From the NCBI GenBank assembly GCA_037102815.1, contig BTPP01000001.1, positions 4,241,001 to 4,305,000 of the forward strand: a stretch of DNA of 64,000 nt. The letters run 5' to 3'. Position numbers and translations under genes: made by a program. This document shows positions 1 to 10,049 of this stretch, piece after piece. The DNA comes from Neurospora intermedia (Eukaryota; Ascomycota; Sordariomycetes; Sordariales; Sordariaceae). The notes beneath the pieces were generated by a model, which was given only the letters and a program-made list of their open reading frames with translations, did not search any database and had not been told where the DNA came from. Position 1 is the first letter of the stretch; each line of letters starts with the position of its first letter.

Positions 1-536
1 AAGGAAAGGTACTCAATAGTGACAAACTGCAGTGGCGACGAGGACACCGAGATATGTCACAGATGTCAAATAATGAATTATGAATTCGGGGGAAAGAACA
101 TGTTTCGCCGTACAAGGCGACCGTTAATATAAGCGGCTTCCAGAAGCCGGAAGGAAGAATGAGGTGCCATTGAAGGCGGGGACGTTCCCCGCGAACCATT
201 CAGCTTCACTTGCCGGAACTACGACGACTGTGTATCTTCAAATGACACCGCCGAGATACGCCTTCTAAACGCAAGTCAGTGTACTTCCTTGTTCTTCCTC
301 TTCATATTTACCTACCTACCTTTTCCCTTTACACTCCTCGCTATTCTTCACGAACTCTTGGTCCAGATCTTTCCCATTGATTATCACCGGATACCCCCAC
401 TTATCACAACTACTGAACATCAAACCACGGCGACATCTTTTCATTCTATCAACATTCGCGAGCCATTACGTCCACAACCCAGTTAATTACTTATTGCTTG
501 TAAATACAAGTTCAGCTTATCGCGAAGGACATCAAA
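1..536. other. intergenic DNA and CutC gene leader
   Basis: I see no gene here. The right part is pyrimidine-rich and probably holds the promoter and 5' leader of the CutC-like gene starting at 537. Short open frames in the leader have no recognisable protein features. Confidence 0.6.
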
Positions 537-1601
537 ATGCCCTTCAAACTCGAGATCCCAATCTTTACCACCGACGTGGAAGAACACGATGTCCGTTCTT
601 TTGAACAAATGAGTTTCAAAGAGATCCTGAAGCTCTGCCAAAACTTCAATTCTGCCGAATGTCGCCGGATCCGGCTGGAACTGAACGCCGTTGGTTCATA
701 TGGTAAGTAAGCCATCCGTTACATCCTATTCTGGCCACCACGCGCTATTTGGGAACAAACTTGAGGGCCCAGTCAAGACTAACACAGTTGCTCACATACA
801 GGAGACGGTGGATTAACTCCTAACATCAAAGATGCGATTTGGTTCCTTACTCACTTGCGGAAATCGGAGATCCTTACGGAAGACCAACAACCGGCCATAC
901 GAATCATGATCCGGCCCCGAGGTGCGAAGCACGACGACAAATCCGTCTCTCCAATGATAGAAGTTCAGGACTTTCAGTACTCTGATGCCGAGCTGCTCGC
1001 AATGTGCCAGAGTATTGAAGACTTCAAGACAATGGGTCGAGATGTGCTCAGCCCGGAACGCGGCGACGGGTTCGTTTTCGGCGTGCAGAAACGAACGGAC
1101 GGTCCTTTAAGAGAGCTGATGCTTCATCCTCATGCCAACAAAAGGTTGACCTTGGCGGCCCATCCTTATCCCTGTTTCCTGCACCGCGCCTTTGACGGCG
1201 TGCTCGCGACTTCGCAGAAATACCCGGGCCTAAAGATCCCGATGGGGCGCCTTGTCGAGAAGATGAAAGCGCATGGCTTCAAAGGGGTGTTGACGTCCGG
1301 AGGATGGGGAAATGCGATCAACAACCTGGAAAGACTGGGTGAACTTGGGAGGGCGGTGCTGAAGGAAAAGGAAGAAGAAGACAAGTTTGAGTTGATAGTG
1401 GGTGGCGGCGTACGGTATGGCAACGTGTGGGACATATGCTATGCGATGAAGAAGCTGGCGCAGCACCGGGATTTTTGGTTTCATTCTTCGTGCTTGAGTG
1501 GCGAGGCCTCCCCTTATACGGAAGCATGGACTATGTTGATGAGATTGAACGCTGCAGAAGAAGCTGCAAACAATTGGACAGGGGGCTCTTGTGCGCACTA
1601 G
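537..1601 (+). CDS. cutC: CutC-like copper homeostasis protein
   Basis: Two exons, 537-702 and 802-1601, encode 321 residues. The 99-nt intron has donor GTAAGT and acceptor ACAG and joins SYG to DGGLTP. The protein has the CutC TIM-barrel signatures: AECRRIRLELNA then GDGGLTPNIKDAI near residues 42-68, GDGFVFGV, CFLHRAFD, GVLTSGGWG and FELIVGGGVR. These match the strand ends of the family, whose members are linked to copper tolerance or trafficking; the biochemical role is poorly settled. The ATG at 537 was chosen because the first exon supplies the start of the barrel (LEIPIFTT). The usual C-terminus is not clean: after HSSCLSG the frame runs to SCAH, while the +1 frame over the same bases reads YVDEIER, closer to a normal CutC tail. 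An unseen intron, a frameshift or divergence could explain this. Length is ordinary for a fungal CutC. Confidence 0.85.
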
Positions 1602-1948
1602 CAGGAGAGTGGGATTGGAGAAGCTTTGTCTGATGGCGGGCGGCATGATAGGCTTAATCGGTCCTAACCTAACAACCGTATGATGCAGAGAGGAGAAGGT
1701 TAAGGGAAGAAAGAAAAGAGCAATTACAGTCTGTTTGTTTTCTCTCAGTTGATAGAACAGAATGGAGAAAGCGGCAAGCAAAATGACGTTAGCAACTAAT
1801 AAGATAGATTAGGGCCAAAGTAATTTATGGGTGTTATTCGTTGGAGCTGTTGCTGAGGAACGATATGTGAATAGGAAAAAGAGAAAAAAAAAAAGAAAAA
1901 AAGAATAAAGAATGAAGAGTAAAAAAGGAGTTGGGTAGAAAAAGAAAG
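1602..1948. other. intergenic, 3' region of CutC gene
   Basis: AT-rich sequence with A-rich runs near 1880-1925, probably the 3' untranslated region and downstream spacer of the CutC gene. No gene seen. Confidence 0.5.
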
Positions 1949-2022
1949 CTCCCTCGGTAAGGATCGAACTTACAGCCTCCAGATTAACAGTCTGACGCGC
2001 TAGCCAATTGCGCCACGAGGGA
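1949..2022 (-). tRNA. tRNA-Asn (anticodon GUU)
   Basis: On the minus strand the 74-nt unit folds as a standard cloverleaf. The 7-bp acceptor stem pairs TCCCTCG (2022-2016) with CGAGGGA (1956-1950), followed by discriminator G at 1949. The D-arm contains AATTGGCTAGCG, the anticodon arm is CAGACTGTTAATCTG with anticodon GTT, and the T-arm is built around GTTCGATCC. No intron is present. It lies between the CutC and alkaline phosphatase genes. Confidence 0.95.
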
Positions 2023-2663
2023 TCTTAACTGCTGTTGTAAATGCTCCCAGATCTTAAATTTATATAGGCATTGTTTCCATCTGTTTCGCCTGGTTTTGGC
2101 TACATTGCAAACAATCAATGTCCTCATTCCACTGTCTGTAAGTTTTCATTCACACAAGAACACGGCCGAACATTTGTGTCAAGTTATCCGAGAAGTGAGA
2201 ATCTTCTCACACACAGTGTGGGAGTTGTCGTCACTTTTGAAATGACATGGGGGGGTACGTAGCTGCCCGGGTATGGTAGCAGTGGGCAATATTAGCCCCT
2301 CGGCCGCTCAATCGCCAATCAGTCTCGCGAGTTGAACCACGTTCACATCGTCGCTTCAACCTTTGACGTTCCCGCTCATGGCACACATGGCACCGAGGCA
2401 CTATCCCCGGCTTCTGGTTGCGGTGGATGCAACCGCATAACTGCCGGATGCCAATAGCTCGACCCTACCTTGCTTGATCATGGTTACGATCAACTCGCCC
2501 TCAGCTTGTCGTCCTTGGCCCTCGGCCAGGCACCTAGTCTACTTCCCGAGTCGCTTGCGATGCGATATGCAGACGACTTCCGATGGTTCGATGGTGTTGT
2601 GAAGTCGTGGTGCATCCCGAACCGTATCAAGACAGCACCAATGAAAGATGCTCAAGAGATGGA

Positions 2664-2669
2664 CACGTG
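2664..2669. promoter_or_regulatory. CACGTG E-box, candidate NUC-1/Pho4 site
   Basis: A palindromic CACGTG lies 357 bp before the alkaline phosphatase ATG. Related cores CACGTT (2338 and 2839) and CACGTA (2863) lie in the same upstream region. CACGTG and CACGTT are the known sites of Pho4-type bHLH factors (NUC-1 in Neurospora) that activate phosphatase genes on phosphate starvation. Regulation of this gene by such a factor is inference. Confidence 0.45.
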
Positions 2670-2908
2670 CCCAGGATACCGCTTGTCCGACGACGTTCAT
2701 CTTCGTGCCCCAAGCGATGTCGGATGTTGAAGCCATGGCTGGCGTAGATAGCTTCCTTGGCTCCTTGGCTGAGAGACAGCAGCCCAGCCTCTCGAAGCAT
2801 AGATGTGTGCACGACTCCAGTACCTGCGTCGAAACAGGCACGTTCCTACCAGGGTAAAGGAACACGTACCCTCGTCATCAACTCCATCACACCCAAAAAG
2901 ATTGCGGG

Positions 2909-2915
2909 TATATAT
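2909..2915 (+). promoter_or_regulatory. TATA-like element
   Basis: TATATAT occurs 111-117 bp before the start codon of the alkaline phosphatase gene, a plausible core-promoter position. No transcript data are available. Confidence 0.35.
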
Positions 2916-3025
2916 GACCAGGACGGCACCGTCTTGACTTTCATGATGGCTCTCTCCAGCGTTTCAACCACCACCGCCACCACAAACCGGTTCCTGCTCT
3001 CGTTTCCTCGCTTCGTGCTGGCACC

Positions 3026-5278
3026 ATGGTTTCCAGCAGGATAAGCGGCGCCCTCGCCCTGCTGGCCACTTCGCTCTCAGTCGTCTCCGGCCAGACTTTT
3101 CAACGGCTTGGCACTTGCCCAACCTTGGGCTGCATCCTCCCACCCGACCAGCAAGATTTCCTCCCCGGACAGCATTTCGACATACGCTTTGAGGTGCACG
3201 CCCCCAAGAACGGATCCGAGGCCTTCAACGACGGAGTTCCGGATGAGAAGTTCACCGTCACCATCGCCAAGGACAATGGGAAGCCCCAGAGCATTGCTTC
3301 TTTCTTTGAACTAAAGGAACCTTCGCTCGAGAAATGGACGTTCTCTTGGTATGAAGACCTGTTCGCCCAGGATGCCAAGACTCCCTCGGTCGTCAATGTC
3401 GCTTCCAAGATCTATCGTCAAGTTGCGCTGTATGAGCCCGGTACATATACGGTCACGTTGAACTATTACTCGGGAAAGACGACGACGGCTACTTGGGTTG
3501 TGAGACCACTTGCGACCAAGAAGAAGGCTAAGAATGTCATTCTTTTCATTGGTATGTTTGCTTTGTTTCTTGCGAAAATCACTTGGCACTGGACGTCGGC
3601 TGATCCGTCAACTTTGATTTCCAGGAGACGGTATGACTACCAATATGATCACCGCTGCTCGACTGCTCGCCCACAAGTCCATCAATGGCAAGTATCAGAG
3701 CACTTTACAGCTTGACAAGTTCCCAACCTTGGGTCATCAAATGGTTAGTATCGAGGCCCAGTGATTGCTGTCTCTGCAACAAACTAACAGCCTGACAGAC
3801 ACACTCTATCGACTCGTTCATTACCGATAGCGCGAACTCGGCTTCTGCTTTGTATACAGGACACAAGACCACTGTCAACGCTATGGGGTAAGTCGAGAAG
3901 GGATATTGGTGGGAACAACGTTAAGCCATGCTGACAATACACACAGTGTTTACGTTGACTCGTCGCCAGACAAGTTCGACGATCCCAAGGTCGAGACTAT
4001 CGTTGAGCTTCTCAAGCGTATCTGGGTAAGTCGCTCACAAGCTTGCCGTCTCTCCTTGTCCTCTGCTGACACCAATGCTTCAAGGGTTCTGCCTGGGGTG
4101 CTGTCTCGACTGCCTTCATCGCCGACGCCACACCTACTGCTCTCACCGCCCACACGCGCTCCCGGTATGAATACGGCGCTCTCATTGAGCAAGCACTCAA
4201 TGGGTTCTCAAACACTTCGTGGACAAAGCAAGATGGCCCGGATGTCTACTTTGGTGGTGGCGCCGAACAGTTCCTTCCCGGTTCTGCCTCATACCAGGGC
4301 AAGGACTACTACGCCGAGTTCGCCAAGAAGGGATACTCGGTCAGCCTTAACAAGACCTCCCTCCTCGCTCTTCCCGACGACAAGAAGGCGCTCGGTATCT
4401 TCTGCAAGTCCAACCTGCCCGTCTGGCTAGACCGCAACATCTTCCCCGAAAACACTCTGAAGCTGAAGAACGACCCCTCGGGCGCCTCCGGTCCGGCAAA
4501 GGACATTCCCGGCCAAAAGGAAATGACCCTCAAAGCCATCGACATCCTGCACAAACGCGGCGGCAAGGACGGCTTCTTCCTCATGTCCGAAGCGGCCTCC
4601 ATCGACAAGCAGATGCACGTGCTTGACTACGAGCGTGCCCTCGGCGACCTGCTCGAGCTTGACGACACCGTCCGGGCCACGATCCAGAAACTCCAAGACC
4701 TCGGCGAGCTCAACAACACCCTCATCGTTGTTACTGCCGATCACGGCCACGGCTTCGACGTCTTTGGCGGCGCCGACACCAAGTACCTCGCTGCCCAGCA
4801 CGACAAGGACGACCGGCACAAGCGCTCCGCCGTCGGCGTGTACCATGAATCCGGACTCTCCCAGTACACGGTCGAGCAGCCAGGTATCAGCTACAACACA
4901 GGGCCCAACTTCCCTGTCAACTGGGACCCGCGCTACGTGATTGCCGCCGGCACCGGTGCCGCCCCTGACCGCCGTGAGCAGTACGGCGTCGGCAAGAACG
5001 GGTCCCGCACGCCTGCTACGACGCTGCCGGGTATGGGCGATGATGATTATTATGTTAATCCTACCGATAGGACGGGCGGGTTTGTAGTCAACGGCACGTT
5101 GCCTACGACTGAGAGCCAGGGCGTTCACTCGCTCACGGATGTGCCGGTTTTTGCGCAAGGGCCTTGCTCGGGCAGCTTTGGGGGTGTTTATAGCAATACC
5201 GATGTCTTTTTCAAGATTGCGAGTTGCTTGGGGTTGGGACATCCCACTAAGAAAACTGATGGTGGGAAGGGGAGGTAG
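3026..5278 (+). CDS. secreted alkaline phosphatase
   Basis: Five exons (3026-3551, 3625-3743, 3799-3887, 3947-4025, 4085-5278) encode 668 residues; all junctions are GT/AG and restore one frame. Residues 1-22 form a signal peptide, followed by an N-terminal beta-rich region (about 23-165) and the alkaline phosphatase fold. Visible active-site elements are NVILFIGDG (metal-binding Asp177), DSFITDSANSAS with nucleophile Ser226, MSEAASIDKQMH (Glu440, Asp445, His449) and VTADHGHGFD (Asp490, His491). The enzyme hydrolyses phosphate monoesters outside the plasma membrane. Several N-x-S/T sites fit glycosylation. CACGT-core sites upstream suggest phosphate repression, as for Neurospora PHO-2, but I do not claim orthology. 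The end matches the family: SLTDVPVFAQGPCS supplies the last metal-site region, and the tail is short with no GPI signal. The start is the only ATG giving a signal peptide in frame. Confidence 0.92.
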
Positions 5279-6324
5279 AACGGATGGGTGTGAGGAGGTC
5301 GGGTGGTATTGTGGGAGGATCCTCCCTCGCTAAAAAAAAAATATAAGTGGAGAGGTAGCTTGAACGAAGAAAATTGGATTGAGACGTAATAGAGACATAC
5401 AATCTAGACTATACTTGCGTACCACCGTTCCTTCCACCATTTTTTTCACCGTTCCGAGTTCTTTATCTCACCATTATTCTTTCCTCTCTTCCGCCGCCGT
5501 CGCCCCGGCCAACACACTCCTTTCCCCATGGCAGAGATCAGGTGATGCGATGCTCGCTTCCCGCCCTGTACCTTCCTAGCCTAGACGTGGCCCAGGTAAG
5601 AGTAACAGGCACCATATGAGGTTTGTGACCCAGCCCCTCTACCACAATGGGAAGCCCTGTGGTCACATAGCGCAGTGATTGCCGTTCATGAAAACTGAGC
5701 GCGGCGGATTTAATGGGTCAGGTCTGCAGCTGAGGCATTGTCGTTCGTTCTACATACCTATTCGAGCGATTGAACCTTTTTTTTTTTTCTCTTTGTGTTT
5801 TTCTTCTCTTCTTTTTTGCACCAACCCCTTAGGAATTGACTAAGCCTTTACCTCAGTTATCACGTGGTAAATCTAGTACATCTGGATGTATGCGGCATCG
5901 AATCACGCCTATCAGGCTAATTCAGTCCATGAATGGAAATAGGAAAAAAAGGAAAAAAAAAAATAAAAAAATTGTGAGGGTCTACGCAGGCACAACTCTC
6001 GTTCTGAATCAACACGCTTATGATATCCAGCAGCATTCTCTTCGATATAAGGCTCTTTGTTGCTTTTGCGCAGCCAAGCTACTCAGCTAAAACTGGACAA
6101 CCATATGTCATTGTCCATGATGCAGATGGTCTCAATGGCGCTGTGTAGGTACCAATGTATCGTTATTCTTTGCCGTTATGCGTGTGTATGTCCAACCACC
6201 TCAGACTTGAAAAGTGGTCCAGAAATTGAAGCTTATCGGGTCTGCATAGCGCAAAGCGAGAAGAAGGAAAGGGGGAACGGCACTGTCCTTTGAGCAAGTC
6301 AACAAACTACCGATTACGGTTAGT
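5279..6324. other. intergenic spacer before transposon
   Basis: No gene is supported. The first part is the 3' region of the phosphatase gene, with an A-run at 5331-5342. Further on are a T-run near 5777-5788 and A-rich runs at 5943-5971. The stretch ends with GTTAGT at 6319-6324, which recurs just after the other end of the transposon. Confidence 0.5.
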
Positions 6325-6396
6325 ACATTCCCACACTCAATCGCCTGTGCAGTCTTAGCAAGAGGTATATGCGTACACACACACACACACCGCATT
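6325..6396 (+). repeat. left terminal inverted repeat
   Basis: It contains ATTCCCACACTC, TCAATCGCCTGT, CAGTCTTAGCAAGAGGT and an AC microsatellite ending in CACCGCA. The reverse complement of 18155-18229 matches almost throughout, with differences mainly of the C/T or G/A kind and in the number of AC units. CA dinucleotides survive here, unlike in the interior. Confidence 0.85.
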
Positions 6397-6554
6397 TGAC
6401 AAATCTAGCCATTTGACATCGCTTTATACGATTTAACTCAATTGTTTAACATCGAAATCTAGTTAAAACTAGTATAAAAAGTCGATATTTTGATATTCTA
6501 TATTGCGTAATTGTCTATTTTAATATTTATATTGTCTTTTAAACTGTTATCGAT

Positions 6555-7690
6555 ATGGTGCGCTACCCTAATACCCGCTAGAAGGTATTAATAATTATAA
6601 TATTAGTAAATAACGAATATTCTAACGACGTTGCTAAGACTATTGGTATAAGCGTAAGGAGTATATAAAAGTATAAATATATTTTATTAAATATTAGTAA
6701 GGTATTTCTACCGTTGCGAATTCTCTAAAATATTAAAAAGCTTCCTATATAGGCGTTTGAAGTATATTATATATAATATTACTCCCTATATTTTATTAAT
6801 TATAATTAATATTATAAAGGAAGTTATAAACCTCCTTATATTAAAACCCGATTTATACTTCGACGAAATTTATACCTTTTTAATTAACGAATATAATATA
6901 TATATTTCGACCGAAACCGTACGGCGGTACCTTTAATAGGATAAGTAGAAGAAGAAGCGATTTTATATAAAAGTATTATAATAATCCCCTATATTAGTAG
7001 TTGAATAAATATTAAAGATTTTTTTATTTATTATAGAAATATTTGTATTTTATAATAAGTTTAGTATAGACCGAAGGGATAGTGTTTATTATATTAGTTA
7101 GGCACCCCGCAGCGTTATTACAATGGTATTAAGTAAATTCGTACGTAGTATATAGTATTATTTCCTTCTAATTATTATAGTAGATAGACTACTCGATATA
7201 TTAGTATTTAAGGGTATAATAGATTTAGCCGGGGTTTGGGACTGGATAGTAAAATATTTACTCTCTAAAATAAATTTATTTCCTAATTGTAATAGTATTT
7301 TAGTAATGGATAACGCTAGTTGGCACCCCTATACCGAACTCTAGTACGTATATAATTAGAAGGGGGTTTTATTATAGTATTTATTGCTATATTCTCCCGA
7401 ATTTAACTTTATTGAGGTATACTTTAGCGATTTTAAGTAATAGTTTAAATAAGTATATTATAACGAAAGTAATAATAAAATATTAGATAATAATTTTACT
7501 ATATTTCTTAAATAATTAGCGTAGGATGTAGGGTATAAAGTATAATAAATCTATAGCTATTTTAAGAATGCGAAACTAGTAATAAATCGATTTAATAATA
7601 TTAATAAAGAGTATAGGGAACTATATATTAATAAGTTAATTGAGTATAGAGAGACGGATATTGTATTTAGGCGGCGGTAGAGAGTGTAAG
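6555..7690 (+). pseudogene. RIP-inactivated Tc1-like (DD34E) transposase
   Basis: The frame opens with MVRYPNTR and recalls a Tc1/mariner helix-turn-helix transposase. Stops are of the kinds RIP makes from CAA, CAG and TGG codons. There is at least one frame change near 6845. Recognisable parts are LKPDLYFDEIYTFL and STETVRRYL (second DNA-binding domain, about 6845-6935), IIIVDRLLDILVFKGI (first catalytic Asp, about 7175), ILVMDNASWHPYTEL (second Asp, about 7300) and LLYSPEFNFIEVYFSDFK (catalytic Glu, about 7410). Counting 34 residues between the second Asp and the Glu gives DD34E. The C-terminal end, containing YKNAKL-like residues, fades out near 7690. The protein would cut and paste the surrounding element in the nucleus; this copy is dead. 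Confidence 0.85.
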
Positions 7691-7829
7691 TAGGAGCGAT
7701 AGATTTATAGGTATTAAATTAAATTATATATTAAAAATACTAGAAATGCTATAAATACTAGAAATACTAGAAGTACTAGAAGTACTATAAATTGTATTTA
7801 TTTATATAATAATACTAAAATACTAAAAA

Positions 7830-9732
7830 CCCCCCTCTTTCGCTATAAATCGATTCGTAATATTATTATCCCTCGCTAGGACCGCTAATAGTAATATTAC
7901 CCGCTATAGAAGCGAGAGTTCTAGTAACGCCGTACTCGAATATAGTATTAAATTACAAATTTAAAATATATATTAATTAGTTAAATTATAATAATAAAGG
8001 TTAAAAAGTATATTTATTATAGTTTAATTATATTATTAGTACTATATATTTAGTTTTAAGGAAATTTTTAATACCGTCCCTAAATACCGTATAGAAATCG
8101 TAGTTAAACCCTAGCCTCGTAAACTATTCTACTAACTACTTTCTAAGCGTAAATATATCGGGCGGTACCTTTTTATTCCGGAGCTTATTCTTTAAAGTAA
8201 ATAGAGTTCTATATATTAGTATTATTTTAATTAACGACTTAATATAATAATATTTATAAAACGCTTTAAAGAATTTAGTAATAATTTTTTTAGCCGGCTA
8301 ATTGGGCGGAGTAGGGAGTAATAGTAATAAACGAAGACCGAAAGTCGAGGGTACGAACGGATATAGTATAGATAATTCTCTAGTTTCTACCGGGGATTCT
8401 CTAGTCTCTTCCTTACCTTTATCCTCCTCGCCTACTACCGACGGCGGTACAATTAACGGCGGTACTAGTAGTTAAATAGAGATTATAATCGCTATAGAGA
8501 TAGGAGGAGGGTTAGCGTTAGTATTAGTATACTTAGTAGCGAAAGTTTCGCGGTCGGTCGGGTACTTATAGAATATAATAGTAAAATATTCTAATAATAT
8601 ATATAAATTAATAATTACCGCTTTATTTAGTAGGGGGAGAACGTCCGTTATATTATAATTATAGCCGCCAGCGATTATCGAATTAGTAATAGAGCCGCTA
8701 ATAGTATAGGGTAGCTGGATTTAAAAGTATAAAAAGTAGGGAGGGAAGTGCTAGTATAGTAGTAAGTATAGTAAATATAGAGGAGGAGGGTATAATTAAT
8801 ATAGACTTTTAAAATTATTCTTCCTTAGTATAGTTTATAGTAGATTGTTTATAGTTTTTATATTAGTATTATTATTACTATTATTAATATTATTAATAAT
8901 ATTAATATTAACTAATAGATTATCGCCTCCTTCCTTACGTTTATTACCGCTATTACTAGTATTAGAGGCGGCTACTACCTTATTACCTAATATATTTCGT
9001 ATTAGTTTAAATAGTAGGCTAACTATTATAACCTTCCTTAATAATATAGCGTATACCTATTTACCTATATCTTTAATATTAAAATTATAATAGGTTATAT
9101 TCCTATTTATAATATAGTATATTTAATATTTAATAGCCTTATTATAATTCTTATATTTATAATTAAAATTGTACGCTTATACCTATATTAGCTCCTAATA
9201 TATAATATTACATAACTTTACCCCCGTATACTCCTCTCGCTACTAGTCCTCCTCCAAATTCTTTTTAATTTTTGCTAATATAGTATTTATTATAATACGT
9301 TTAAACTTTTTAGTACCGGTTGGAATTTATAATTTTCGTAATAATAGTATATCGACCGTTTATAGGGTTGGAGTAATAAAAGGATTAATTAAACTATAAA
9401 AGGGGGTAGGAATAGAGGGTATATTACTATAGGAGAATAGGGTAGTAGGTATTTTACTAGCGGGCGGGTCGATTAATTAAAATTTGAATAATATAGTAAA
9501 ATAATAATACTAGCTAATATAATAGAGGTACGATTTTATAATAGTTTTATATTTAAAGTTATTATACCCGTTATAAAAATCCCTTCTAGAGATAATTTTA
9601 TTATATATAATAATCCGGGCGCGGTAATTATTATAGGCGGCGGCGGTATATATAATATTATATAGAATAATTAGTTATTTTATCCTTACGGCTATATTAT
9701 TATCGATAACGTTTTATATATAACCTTACTAT
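7830..9732 (-). pseudogene. unknown transposon-borne gene, 3' part (RIP-dead)
   Basis: On the minus strand one reading frame runs from the gypsy insertion at 9732 to about 7830, roughly 630 codons, interrupted only by TAA and TAG stops that RIP can make from CAA, CAG or TGG. Legible stretches include ARIIIYNKIISRRDFYNGY, KKFKRIIINTILAKIKKN, FYKYPTDRETFATKY and KFFKAFYKYYYIKSLIK, followed by LRNKKVPPDIFTLRK. Composition is rich in Lys, Asn, Ile and Tyr, partly because RIP turns other codons into these. I recognise no family. It is the continuation of 17260-18033, split by the retrotransposon, and converges with the transposase. It could be an accessory gene of the element or host DNA carried by it. 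Confidence 0.6.
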
Positions 9733-9985
9733 TATTACGGGGCAAGGCTAAAGGTAGGGGGTAGGTTGGATATGCGTAGTTGTACGAAGAGAGGGAAAGA
9801 GAGGTGTGCGTAGGTCTGGCGATATAGGGTAAGGCATGAAAGCCATGCCCAGAGCTCAGACCAGTCGCACGTACATACGCACGTAATATACTATTAGCTA
9901 ATAGTAGTAATAGTATAGTACGAGGCTCAACTGCCTATAGTAGGAGCTATGTGTATACAAGGCAGTTACGGCTAATCCTATAATA
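9733..9985 (-). repeat. 3' LTR of gypsy element
   Basis: This 253-bp copy differs from the right LTR mostly by C/T and G/A changes, with each copy mutated at different places. Unlike its surroundings it keeps many CA dinucleotides. It contains inverted repeats, for example GGCATG/CATGCC near 9833-9850. Confidence 0.9.
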
Positions 9986-10049
9986 CTACCTCCTTGTAAA
10001 AGAAGCTCTAGAGTTTTAAAATCTATATATATATAAAACAATAGATTAT

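Larger units (their letters stand above)
2023..3025. other. upstream region of alkaline phosphatase gene
   Basis: No gene is supported in this 1-kb stretch. It holds four CACGT cores (2338, 2664, 2839, 2863) and a TATA-like element before the alkaline phosphatase start. Open frames here overlap one another on both strands and lack domain signatures. Confidence 0.55.

Noticed and set aside
6319-6324. GTTAGT direct repeats as a definite 6-bp target-site duplication
   Set aside because: Tc1-type transposases duplicate TA, and the first bases of the two inverted repeats do not align cleanly, so the true ends remain open.
8845-9090. 81-codon Leu/Ile-rich frame inside the AT-rich block
   Set aside because: It is the antisense of the RIPed second transposon gene; the hydrophobic reading reflects AT composition.
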